Assembly: GCF_004770105.1 (NCBI RefSeq)
Contig: NZ_RQEY01000016.1
Location: 1-64,000, forward strand
Direction of reading: 5' to 3'
Origin: Leptospira andrefontaineae
GTDB lineage: Bacteria; Spirochaetota; Leptospiria; Leptospirales; Leptospiraceae
DNA length: 64,000 nucleotides
The notes under the pieces were generated by a model, which was not told the DNA's origin, made no database searches, and was given only the letters and a program-made list of their open reading frames with translations. The translations under genes and the position numbers were made by a program. This document shows, piece by piece, positions 36,604 through 44,132 of this stretch (the first letter of the stretch is position 1; the number at the start of each line of letters is the position of its first letter).

Positions 36604-37136
36604 GAAGTTTTTTAGGATTGGTTCTTCCGGATCCCATAAAATCGGATCTGGAAAAAATTTGTTTCGGGCTGGAAGAGATCCGCTGGGTTTCTCCGGAAAA
36701 TTTTCATGCCACCCTGGTCTTTCTGGGAGAGTTAAAACCGGAAGAGATCGAAAAGGTTTCAGAGATCTGCGGTCAAGTATCGGAAAAAAGTTTTTCTTTG
36801 GAGATCAAGGGAGTAGGCTTCTTTGGTAATAAATTTCCAGAGATCCTCTATGCAGGTGTAACACTTTCAGAAGAGCTGAAAAGACTCCAAAAGGTTTTAG
36901 AATCTACTCTTAGAAGAGAAGGTTTCTCTATTGATAAAAGGGATTATAGGCCTCATATAACGATTGGAAGATTCAAAAGAACTCCTGAAAAACGTTTGGA
37001 TCTGTATTTAAATGAATTTTCCCAATTCCAAACCGACATAGTTCCAGTGTCGGAATTCCATTTATTTTCTAGTCGCAGCGGAGCGAACGGTCAGATATAC
37101 TCGGTCGAAGAATCATATCCTCTTCTCTTGGAATAA
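36600..37136 (+). CDS. thpR: RNA 2',3'-cyclic phosphodiesterase (ThpR/LigT family)
   Basis: A 178-residue 2H phosphoesterase. The two HxT motifs are FHATLVFLGE near residues 36-45 and YRPHITIGRFK near 115-125, in the usual order and spacing for the LigT/ThpR family, which open 2',3'-cyclic phosphates at RNA ends. Its ATG overlaps the pabBC stop (ATGA) and aat starts immediately after its own stop, so the three are co-translated. Why this enzyme sits between folate and tRNA-protein transferase genes is not clear. Confidence 0.9.
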   Translation: MRSFLGLVLPDPIKSDLEKICFGLEEIRWVSPENFHATLVFLGELKPEEIEKVSEICGQVSEKSFSLEIKGVGFFGNKFPEILYAGVTLSEELKRLQKVLESTLRREGFSIDKRDYRPHITIGRFKRTPEKRLDLYLNEFSQFQTDIVPVSEFHLFSSRSGANGQIYSVEESYPLLLE

Positions 37137-37829
37137 ATGGAAAACCCCAGACAAAATCAATATTCTCCTATCCGGGATTTTTCCGATTTTTTCGCGGATC
37201 CTAGACATTCCGCAGAAGAGGTCGTTGGCATTGGTGGAGATTTAAAACCGGATCGTCTTCTGTATGCTTATACTCGAGGGATTTTTCCTTGGGCGGATAA
37301 ACCTCTACTTTGGTTTTCTTTGGATCCGAGGGCTATCTTTGACCTAAATGTTCTTCATATTAGTTCCAGAGTTCACCGAAGAATTCGCCAAAAAAAGTTT
37401 ACTGTTACGTTTAATCGCGCATTTGAACAAGTTATGCGTTGCTGCGCATTCCGAACGGAAGAACAAACTTGGATAACAGAGAACTTTCTACAGGGTTTTA
37501 CCAACTTTCATAAGGAAGGTTATGCTCATAGTGTCGAGGTCTGGGACGAAAATGGACGGTTAGGTGGGGGAGTGTATGGTGTCGCAATCGGTAAATTTTT
37601 TGCCGGAGAGTCGATGTTCTCCTTTTTACCTGATTTTGGTAAGATCGGACTCTATTTTCTATTTGAAGCACTGAAGAAGGACGGTTTCACATTATTCGAT
37701 ACCCAGCAGATGAACCCAGTCACTTTGAATCTGGGAGCTTATGAGATCCCGAAAGATAAATTTTTGGACCGTTTGTCACTCGCTGTAGCAATCCCGAATA
37801 AATGGGTCCCTCCTGTGGATGAAATCTGA
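37137..37829 (+). CDS. aat: Leucyl/phenylalanyl-tRNA-protein transferase
   Basis: A 230-residue transferase that adds Leu or Phe from charged tRNA to proteins with N-terminal Arg or Lys, marking them for ClpS/ClpAP-type turnover. Family blocks are [21 protein letters not shown] near residues 44-64, [16 protein letters not shown] near 82-97 and the catalytic region [19 protein letters not shown] followed by FAGESMFS. It ends with [12 protein letters not shown]. Length is normal. It begins at the base after the thpR stop. Confidence 0.95.
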   Translation: MENPRQNQYSPIRDFSDFFADPRHSAEEVVGIGGDLKPDRLLYAYTRGIFPWADKPLLWFSLDPRAIFDLNVLHISSRVHRRIRQKKFTVTFNRAFEQVMRCCAFRTEEQTWITENFLQGFTNFHKEGYAHSVEVWDENGRLGGGVYGVAIGKFFAGESMFSFLPDFGKIGLYFLFEALKKDGFTLFDTQQMNPVTLNLGAYEIPKDKFLDRLSLAVAIPNKWVPPVDEI

Positions 37830-37910
37830 TTTTTATGTAAAATGCATTTGATTTGTCTCGCATAATAATAAAATTACGACACAAACCAAAGTTTCTATAG
37901 GAAGATCATA

Positions 37911-38198
37911 ATGAACCTATTCAAAAAAATTCTTGTTACCCTTCTTGTGTCTGCAATCGCTCTTTTCGGTTTCACCGGAGTTAGTGCACAAGAGACTACC
38001 GGCGATGCTCCTGCAAAGACTGAAGATGCTGGTGCTTCTAAAGCTGAGAAAAAAGAAAAGAAAGCTAAGAAGAAAAAAGGTAAGAAAAAACACCACAAGA
38101 AGCATAAGAAAGATTCCAAAAAAGGAAAAGAAGAAGGAACCAAATCTGACTCTACCCCTGCTCCTGCTGAAGAAGGCGCTGGCGAAGAACAACAGTAA
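37911..38198 (+). CDS. Small secreted lysine-rich protein
   Basis: A 95-residue protein with a signal peptide (to about residue 26, SAQ) and a mature part that is almost wholly Lys, Ala, Glu and His: residues about 42-74 alternate AEKKEKKAKKKKGKKKHHKK-like runs, followed by an acidic tail APAEEGAGEEQQ. This low-complexity composition resembles histone-H1-like or Lys-rich envelope proteins. AGGAAG lies upstream of the ATG. Its composition keeps long shadow reading frames open on both strands. A strong terminator follows. Confidence 0.72.
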   Translation: MNLFKKILVTLLVSAIALFGFTGVSAQETTGDAPAKTEDAGASKAEKKEKKAKKKKGKKKHHKKHKKDSKKGKEEGTKSDSTPAPAEEGAGEEQQ

Positions 38199-38214
38199 TA
38201 TTTTTCCTTTATCA

Positions 38215-38253
38215 CTCCGTTCGAGGTCCTCTCGGACGGAGTTTTCTCTTTTT
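38215..38253 (+). terminator. Intrinsic terminator of the lysine-rich protein gene
   Basis: CTCCGTTCGAG pairs with CTCGGACGGAG (one G-U pair) across a 5-base loop, followed by TTTTCTCTTTTT. It lies 17 bases past the stop codon. Confidence 0.9.
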
Positions 38254-38395
38254 AATCTCCTCTCCTTTGATTTTGCACTGCACCTACGCTCTAACTACTT
38301 CTAAAATTTAGTTGACGGGTCGACTTCTCACATTAACGTAAACGCGCTTTATTGAGATAAGCGTAATATATCCCTTCTTCAAAGGAATAACTCCA

Positions 38396-40453
38396 ATGTA
38401 CAAGAATTTAGCAGACATGTACCTTAAGGCCGCTGAGTCTTATGGGGACAGACCAGCGTTTTGGTCGAAGGATGAAAATAAAGAATATCAATCGACTAGC
38501 TTTAAACAATTAGTAGATCTAGGTCTCTGTTTATCAGAGGCATTAATAGATCTAGGTGTGAAGGCCCGCGAACATATCGGAGTGTTAGCCGATAACCGTT
38601 TGGAATGGATCATTGTTGATGCGGGAGTTTTACTCTCCGGTTGTGCAAACGTTCCAAGAGGGACTGACGTAACCGATTCCGAGATGGAATATATCTTAAC
38701 TCACTCGGAAGCTTCCGTAGTTTTCTTAGAAAACGATAAAATGTACGAGAAGTTTGTTAAGAACAAAGCCAAACTGAAAGGCGTTGAAACCGTCATCATC
38801 ATGGATAAAGACAGCAAAACAAAAGCGAAAGGCGTTTTGCATCTTTATGATCTGATCGAAACTGGCAAAGAGTTAAGATCCAAAGGCGGACATAAGACTG
38901 AAAAAAGAATCGAAGGTATCAAACCGGATGATCTATTCACTCTGATCTATACTTCCGGAACAACTGGAATGCCTAAAGGTGTAATGCTAATGCATTCCAA
39001 CATGGCGCACCAGATGGAATATGTTGTTCCTTTGATCCTAAAAAAATCAATTATCCGAGACGACGACAGTATGTTGTCGATTCTACCTGTATGGCATATC
39101 TTTGAAAGAGTGGTAGAATACTCTGCGATCTCTCTTGGGATCTCTACTTTCTATACTAAGGTTGCTGACCTAAGAAATGACCTGGCAAAAGCCAGACCTT
39201 CTTTCATGGCTTCTGCTCCAAGGGTTTGGGAAAGTATTTATACTGGGATTTACAATAAGATCAATGATCCTAAACAAACTCCTCCAGTTCGTAAATTCCT
39301 ATTCAATACTGCGTATCTGTTCTCTAAGAACTATAACGCAGGGGTTCGTTTCCTGACCGGAAAAGAAGTGGATTACGAAAACCGTAATATCTTCCAATCT
39401 TTGGCACTTGCGGTTAAGGCGATTGCCAAGGTGATATTATTTGGGCCATTCACAGTTTCTTTGATCAGTGCTGTTGGATATTCTTATATCAAGATGTATA
39501 AGCCTGAATTGGCATTCTTAGCGCCGGTTCTTCTTACAATCGCGATTTTAGGGCTTATCTTTAATTTCAAAACTTTGGACACTATCGTTCTTTCCAAGAT
39601 CCGCCAAGCTACTGGTGGGCGTTTGAGAGGAACCTTATCCGGTGGTGGAGCTTTACAACGTCACGTAGATAATTTCTTCAACGATATCGGGCTTCTGGTA
39701 TTAGAAGGTTATGGAATGACCGAAAGTGCTCCTGTGATCTCAGTTCGTCATTATGATCATCCGATCATCGGTTCGGTAGGATATATCGTTCCAAAAACGG
39801 AACTTCAGTTGAGAGATGATCATGGAAACGTGCTCACTCATATCAACGATCAAAGGCAGATTCTTGCTGGTAAGCTTGGAGTAAAAGGTATCGTTCATAT
39901 CAAAGGGCCACAAGTGATGAAGGGATATTACAAAAATCCTGAAACCACTAAGAAGACCATTGTAGACGGATGGTTGAACACCGGAGATATCGGGTTCATC
40001 AACTATAAACATACTCTGACACTTACAGGAAGAGCGAAAGAAACTGTGGTTCTTTTGGGCGGAGAAAACGTAGAGCCGGTTCCAATAGAAAACCGTATGG
40101 ACGAATCTCCTTATATCAAACAATCTATGGTATTCGGTCAGGACCAAAAAGTTCTGGGAGCGATCATCGTTCCGGATCTAGAAGTTCTTCAACCTTGGTT
40201 ATCTCAGAACGGTATCCAAGCTAAGGACATTAAGGATTTGATCGACAATGCAAAGGTGATCGATTTCTACAAAAAAGAGATCAGAGAATACAATAGTACT
40301 AAACACGGATTTAAGTCTTTTGAATTGATCCAACATGTGGTACTTGCACAAAAACCTTTTGAGATAGGAGATGAATTAACTAACCTACTCAAAATGAAAA
40401 GGCACGTGATCACTGAAAAATATCAGAAGAGAATCGATAAAGTTTATAAATAA
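38396..40453 (+). CDS. Long-chain acyl-CoA synthetase-like (AMP-binding) with membrane insert
   Basis: A 685-residue adenylate-forming enzyme. The AMP-binding motif [19 protein letters not shown] is near residues 184-202, followed by [25 protein letters not shown] near 440 and NTGDIGF near 528 complete the family set. Between them, residues about 345-391 hold two hydrophobic stretches, [20 protein letters not shown] and [20 protein letters not shown], that could anchor it to the membrane. It likely activates fatty acids with CoA and ATP. AAAGGAATAA lies before the ATG. A terminator follows. Confidence 0.88.
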   Translation: MYKNLADMYLKAAESYGDRPAFWSKDENKEYQSTSFKQLVDLGLCLSEALIDLGVKAREHIGVLADNRLEWIIVDAGVLLSGCANVPRGTDVTDSEMEYILTHSEASVVFLENDKMYEKFVKNKAKLKGVETVIIMDKDSKTKAKGVLHLYDLIETGKELRSKGGHKTEKRIEGIKPDDLFTLIYTSGTTGMPKGVMLMHSNMAHQMEYVVPLILKKSIIRDDDSMLSILPVWHIFERVVEYSAISLGISTFYTKVADLRNDLAKARPSFMASAPRVWESIYTGIYNKINDPKQTPPVRKFLFNTAYLFSKNYNAGVRFLTGKEVDYENRNIFQSLALAVKAIAKVILFGPFTVSLISAVGYSYIKMYKPELAFLAPVLLTIAILGLIFNFKTLDTIVLSKIRQATGGRLRGTLSGGGALQRHVDNFFNDIGLLVLEGYGMTESAPVISVRHYDHPIIGSVGYIVPKTELQLRDDHGNVLTHINDQRQILAGKLGVKGIVHIKGPQVMKGYYKNPETTKKTIVDGWLNTGDIGFINYKHTLTLTGRAKETVVLLGGENVEPVPIENRMDESPYIKQSMVFGQDQKVLGAIIVPDLEVLQPWLSQNGIQAKDIKDLIDNAKVIDFYKKEIREYNSTKHGFKSFELIQHVVLAQKPFEIGDELTNLLKMKRHVITEKYQKRIDKVYK

Positions 40454-40482
40454 GAACTTACATTCTAATCAGTGCTTTAGAA

Positions 40483-40515
40483 AATCCCTCGGACTAAACC
40501 CGGGGGATTTTTTTT
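40483..40515 (+). terminator. Intrinsic terminator after the acyl-CoA synthetase gene
   Basis: AATCCCTCGG pairs with CCGGGGGATT (one G-U pair) across a short loop, followed by eight T. The convergent lipoprotein gene ends at 40514, so the hairpin may serve both strands. Confidence 0.85.
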
Positions 40516-41359
40516 AATCTAATTTATAAATCCTCGGAAGGATCTCTTCACCTAAAGATAAAACAGCAGGATCATGCATTGTTAAAATTTTAGTCCCGTT
40601 CGACGATAGAACGGAAACATAATCCAAAAATTCTTTATTATTGGAAAGCGAGAAGGTCCTTTCCGAAGAAAGGACCTGGCCTTGTTTACAAAATTCTATC
40701 CAATAACATTCATCTCCTGTAATCAGGAATTTTTTACCCGGAGATATTAACCATTCTATAGCGACTGAACCTTGGGTATGTCCTCTAGTTAATAAGATCC
40801 TAAAATTTTGAAAAATTTCCAGGCTGGAATTTACAAATTGAACTTTTCCTGATCTTTCTTTAGCAAGAAGTTTAGGTGCTACAGATCTATTTGTATTTTT
40901 CAGCGAATTCCAGTCTTCCGGAGTAATATAAACTTTTGCATTTGGAAAAAGGGCAACCCCTCCCGAATGATCCGAATGAAAATGAGTGAGAATAATCTCT
41001 CCGATCATTTCAGATTTGATCCCGGCAGACTTTAAAATTTTATCCGGAGAGATCCAATTATGGACAGTAATTTCAGGAGTTGCTATGGAAGAAGTTCCGG
41101 TATCGATTAAAATATAACGTTTATCTAATTTTATTAGATAAAATAAGAATACGATCTCAGACTCACCTTCCTGTTTGTCTGAATTTGTAAGTCGATTAGG
41201 ATAAAAAGATTTTCCAAGTAAAATTGCATACAAACCATCTTGCAATTCATTAGGAGATAATTTGGAACCGGAAACTTCCTTGTTTCGATTTTTGATTTTT
41301 GGGGAAGAAGTTCCGCAATAGAACAATAAAACCGAGACCAATAAAATGAAAATTTTCAA
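40514..41359 (-). CDS. MBL-fold metallohydrolase, putative lipoprotein
   Basis: A 281-residue metallo-beta-lactamase-fold protein. Leader MKIFILLVSVLLFYC suggests lipidation at Cys15. The metal site HxHxDH is THFHSDHSGG near residues 126-135, the next ligand His is in RGHTQGS near 192, the bridging Asp in ITGDECYW near 217 and the last His in TMHDPAV near 262. The pattern resembles the AttM/AiiA-like lactonase group more than true beta-lactamases; activity is not established. It converges on the acyl-CoA synthetase gene. Confidence 0.85.
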   Translation of the reverse strand: MKIFILLVSVLLFYCGTSSPKIKNRNKEVSGSKLSPNELQDGLYAILLGKSFYPNRLTNSDKQEGESEIVFLFYLIKLDKRYILIDTGTSSIATPEITVHNWISPDKILKSAGIKSEMIGEIILTHFHSDHSGGVALFPNAKVYITPEDWNSLKNTNRSVAPKLLAKERSGKVQFVNSSLEIFQNFRILLTRGHTQGSVAIEWLISPGKKFLITGDECYWIEFCKQGQVLSSERTFSLSNNKEFLDYVSVLSSNGTKILTMHDPAVLSLGEEILPRIYKLD

Positions 41360-41396
41360 AATAGAAGCACCAACTGATCTACTTTTTCTTGATTTC

Positions 41397-41426
41397 CTGA
41401 CTAGCTCAACGGATTTTTAGTCTAAT
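41397..41426 (+). promoter_or_regulatory. Candidate tmRNA promoter
   Basis: CTGACT at 41397-41402 (-35-like) and TCTAAT at 41421-41426 (five of six to TATAAT) are 18 bases apart. The mature tmRNA 5' end is 13 bases downstream of the -10 box. Confidence 0.5.
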
Positions 41427-41438
41427 CATTAAATCTAC

Positions 41439-41782
41439 GGGGACGAATTAGGTTTCGACTGTTGTAGTTAAGATGTGGTGGCATGTAGGGGTGAGGGGCC
41501 TCTTAAAAACCTTCAAAACTTTAAACGCTAACAACGAATTAGCACTAGCAGCTTAATCGCTACTACGGAAGAAAGGCTTACTCTCCCGGTGGTTTTTCTT
41601 CTGCCTTAAACGGGAGACTTTTTAGATCGGTTTTCGGTTCACGATTTAAAGAGTATTTGGATCGAATAGGAAGGACACGCCTGCTTGTGGGCTAAGGCCT
41701 TTCGAGATTTAAAACATAAGACAAACATGTAGAGGCCCCATTAAGGCGCAATAGGACCCGGGTTCGAACCCCGGCGTCTCCA
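41439..41782 (+). ncRNA. ssrA: tmRNA (ssrA)
   Basis: A one-piece tmRNA of about 344 nt. The 5' end GGGGACG pairs with the 3' CGTCTCC to form the acceptor stem (one G-U pair), and the T arm GGTTCGAACCCC near the end is standard. The tag open frame at 41527-41556 reads ANNELALAA then TAA, the kind of tag seen in Leptospira. CCA is not encoded. tmRNA frees stalled ribosomes and tags the unfinished protein for proteolysis. Ends are set from stem pairing. Confidence 0.95.
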
Positions 41783-41797
41783 ATGTAATCTTTTAAA

Positions 41798-42739
41798 TTA
41801 TTTCAATCCGTCCAAAAAGGCGCTGACTCTTTTCTCATACTCTTTGGGATTTATTTCCCGAGCAGAGCCATGTTCTCCTTTTTCTAAAATCCAGACTTGT
41901 TTTGGACCCAAATACAAATCCGCTAAATCCAAAGTCTGTTGAAAAGGAACTACCTGATCTTCTTTGCTATGAATGAATAAGATTGGCACAATGTTGACGT
42001 TTGCCAAAGAACTGGCAGGGCTTGGAGAAGTTTCAAATTTTCCTCTTATCTGAGTGAGTTTAATCAAAAGATGAGAAAACAAAGCTGGAATATCTTTTGC
42101 CGTACCGGGGAATTCTAAGATCAATCTTTCAAAATTATACATTGGATTTTCTGCGATCACTCCGGAAAGTTTGGGCATCTCCGGCAAAGAGATCAGTATG
42201 GAAGATGCTCCCACAGAACTTCCTAACGCGTAAATATGATCGTATCTTTCTGAAAGATATTGATATATAGATAGGACATCCTTGGATTCTCTATAACCGT
42301 AACTAAGGCCTGGTATTACACAACTTGCTTCTCCATGACAAGCGAAATCGAAACTAAAAACGTCCAACCCTCTTTTCAAAAAGAAGCGGATATGTTTTGT
42401 CATTTCTCTTTTATCACTTCCTCCTCCATGTACTAAAAAGATCGCACCTTTCGATTTTCCTTTTCCATTTTCGAGCGTGCCGATTTTCCAAGTTGGAAGA
42501 TCAAATCCATTTGTTGATGGTATCTTTAGTTCTTCGAATTTAAACTCATTAGAATTTCTTAAGTCTCCACAAGATGGTCCCCAATGTTTTTCTGTTTCAG
42601 CGCTACATGCGGAGAAGTCTTGGTTATTTCTCCAAACAGGGAATAATAACTGATTGCTTGCGGACCAAATCCCGAAGCTCATAAAGATTGGGATGAGTAG
42701 AATGATAGTCAGGATAGACCATAATAAGATACGTTTCAT
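41798..42739 (-). CDS. Membrane-anchored alpha/beta hydrolase
   Basis: A 313-residue hydrolase with one N-terminal membrane segment (about residues 5-27). Alpha/beta-hydrolase blocks: LVHGGGSDKREM near 102, nucleophile region LGSSVGASSILIS (Ser near 171), acid in FIHSKEDQVVPF near 258, and histidine in LEKGEHGSA near 289. The catalytic triad appears intact. Substrate is unknown. It lies downstream of the patatin gene with a 64-base gap and may share a transcript with it. Confidence 0.85.
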   Translation of the reverse strand: MKRILLWSILTIILLIPIFMSFGIWSASNQLLFPVWRNNQDFSACSAETEKHWGPSCGDLRNSNEFKFEELKIPSTNGFDLPTWKIGTLENGKGKSKGAIFLVHGGGSDKREMTKHIRFFLKRGLDVFSFDFACHGEASCVIPGLSYGYRESKDVLSIYQYLSERYDHIYALGSSVGASSILISLPEMPKLSGVIAENPMYNFERLILEFPGTAKDIPALFSHLLIKLTQIRGKFETSPSPASSLANVNIVPILFIHSKEDQVVPFQQTLDLADLYLGPKQVWILEKGEHGSAREINPKEYEKRVSAFLDGLK

Positions 42740-42803
42740 AAAACCTCGTTTTCTATCCTTATATCAATCGAGGTTTTGGAAATTGGACAGTCAGGGAGAA
42801 TTT

Positions 42804-43688
42804 TTACTTAGGAAAAACCTTTTTTCCAAGCTCTATTCCTAATCGAACATTTTCTGTCAGTAGGCTTGCATTTGTGGTCATTCTTCCTGCAGGAAGCGTT
42901 TTTTCTGGAGCTATAATTTCAAAGCGAACCCCTTTCGGTGGATCGTTTAGTATTTCCATAGCTCGGTTATAACGATTGTATCTTTGTTCTATAAATGCTT
43001 TTCCCATTTCCGGAAATTTAGGAAATGCAAGACTTCCTAACAAAGGACTTGTAGGAGTTAATCTAAAATCCATAGGTTTCGTAAGAATGACTGTAATATC
43101 TTTATAACCTGCGGATAATACCGCTTCAACAGGGATAGGATCTAAGACTCCACCATCGGTATACTTTGAGTTTTCTAAAAGACCATATCCTTTAGTTGCG
43201 ATTGGCAAAGAAGTAGCGGCTCTTAAAAGTGGAAAAAGATTCTGAGAAGTAGCTCTTATATATTCCGGCTGTAAAGTTTTGAAATTACTAACTACAATAT
43301 AAAAAGGAACAGTTTTCTTTTGTTTTAGCACATCTACTTTGATCGGTACCTTCTCTTGGAAAATATGATCTATTAGATAATCTTGATCTAATATTCTTTT
43401 TCCTCTGAAAAGATTCCAAAAAGAAATCAGATGATTTCCTGCTAATTCTTTTCTCCAAATATCCAAGGCCCTTTCAATATCTTCAGTAGAAGGATTCGGC
43501 TCCGTAACATAATATGCGGAAGAGCAAGAACCGGAAGAGACTGCAACGATCAGATCGAATTTGCTAGGCGGATAAGTTGGAGCCATGGAAGAAAGAACTC
43601 CACCTGCGAAGGAACCTCTCATTCCTCCACCTTCTATAATTAGCGCTTTGCCTTTTTTCTTTTTGGTAAACTTAGGTAGGAATGACAT
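42804..43688 (-). CDS. Patatin-like phospholipase (YjjU/RssA type)
   Basis: A 294-residue patatin-family protein. The glycine-rich oxyanion motif ALIIEGGGMRGSFAGGVL is near residues 15-32, the nucleophile elbow reads VAVSSGSCSSAYY near 48 (Ser in place of the usual G-x-S-x-G, with Ala in the first glycine position), and the Asp motif DGGVLDPIPV is near 174. It likely hydrolyses phospholipids or acyl esters. It follows the TMEM220-like gene by 8 bases. Confidence 0.9.
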   Translation of the reverse strand: MSFLPKFTKKKKGKALIIEGGGMRGSFAGGVLSSMAPTYPPSKFDLIVAVSSGSCSSAYYVTEPNPSTEDIERALDIWRKELAGNHLISFWNLFRGKRILDQDYLIDHIFQEKVPIKVDVLKQKKTVPFYIVVSNFKTLQPEYIRATSQNLFPLLRAATSLPIATKGYGLLENSKYTDGGVLDPIPVEAVLSAGYKDITVILTKPMDFRLTPTSPLLGSLAFPKFPEMGKAFIEQRYNRYNRAMEILNDPPKGVRFEIIAPEKTLPAGRMTTNASLLTENVRLGIELGKKVFPK

Positions 43689-43696
43689 TGGATAAA

Positions 43697-44071
43697 CTAT
43701 TTAGAATTATTAGGACGTTTTCTGTACCAAAGCCATAGAATGACTACAAGACTGATCAATGCTCCTAAAAATTCTCTTCCGAGTTCAATATAAGGTTTTT
43801 CATCAGTCATTTTTGCGGTGATTAGATTTTCGTTTCCAGTTCTCAGCCAATCAAAGAACCCATCGATCGTAGCTGCGATCTCAATCCCAGCCATACCGAT
43901 GATAGCATACAATAAAGGAAGTTTGTCCTTATCGAATGCTGCAAGTATACAAGCTAGAGAAGAAGTGAAATACAATAACATCCAATGCAATGGATCCGGA
44001 TCATTATACTGAACTGCACCTGCAAAAATAAAATAAGCTGCTAAAAGAAGAGAAACTATTTTAAAGATCAT
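43697..44071 (-). CDS. TMEM220-like membrane protein
   Basis: A 124-residue membrane protein with four hydrophobic segments. The first half includes the family pattern AAYFIFAGAVQYNDPDPLHWMLLYF near residues 11-35. The family is found in bacteria and animals with no known function. Eight bases separate it from the patatin gene, so they are co-transcribed. Confidence 0.8.
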   Translation of the reverse strand: MIFKIVSLLLAAYFIFAGAVQYNDPDPLHWMLLYFTSSLACILAAFDKDKLPLLYAIIGMAGIEIAATIDGFFDWLRTGNENLITAKMTDEKPYIELGREFLGALISLVVILWLWYRKRPNNSK

Positions 44072-44099
44072 ATTATTGCCCTATGATTCGGGTATTATT

Positions 44100-44132
44100 C
44101 GATTTGCTTGTCGTTCTTGCAAATCGGTTTTT
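44100..44132 (+). terminator. Orphan hairpin-plus-T-run between two minus-strand genes
   Basis: CGATTTGC and GCAAATCG form a perfect 8-bp stem with an 11-base loop, followed on the plus strand by GTTTTTATTTG. All nearby protein genes are on the minus strand, so as a plus-strand terminator it would only block antisense transcription. On the minus strand it lies after the cyclase stop but lacks a T-run. Functional direction is unclear. Confidence 0.5.

Noticed and set aside
37895..38304. Other long open frames on both strands over the lysine-rich gene
   Set aside because: AAA/AAG/GAA-rich codons leave few stops in any frame; their proteins are Phe/Ser- or Arg/Lys-biased with no domain or ribosome-binding site.
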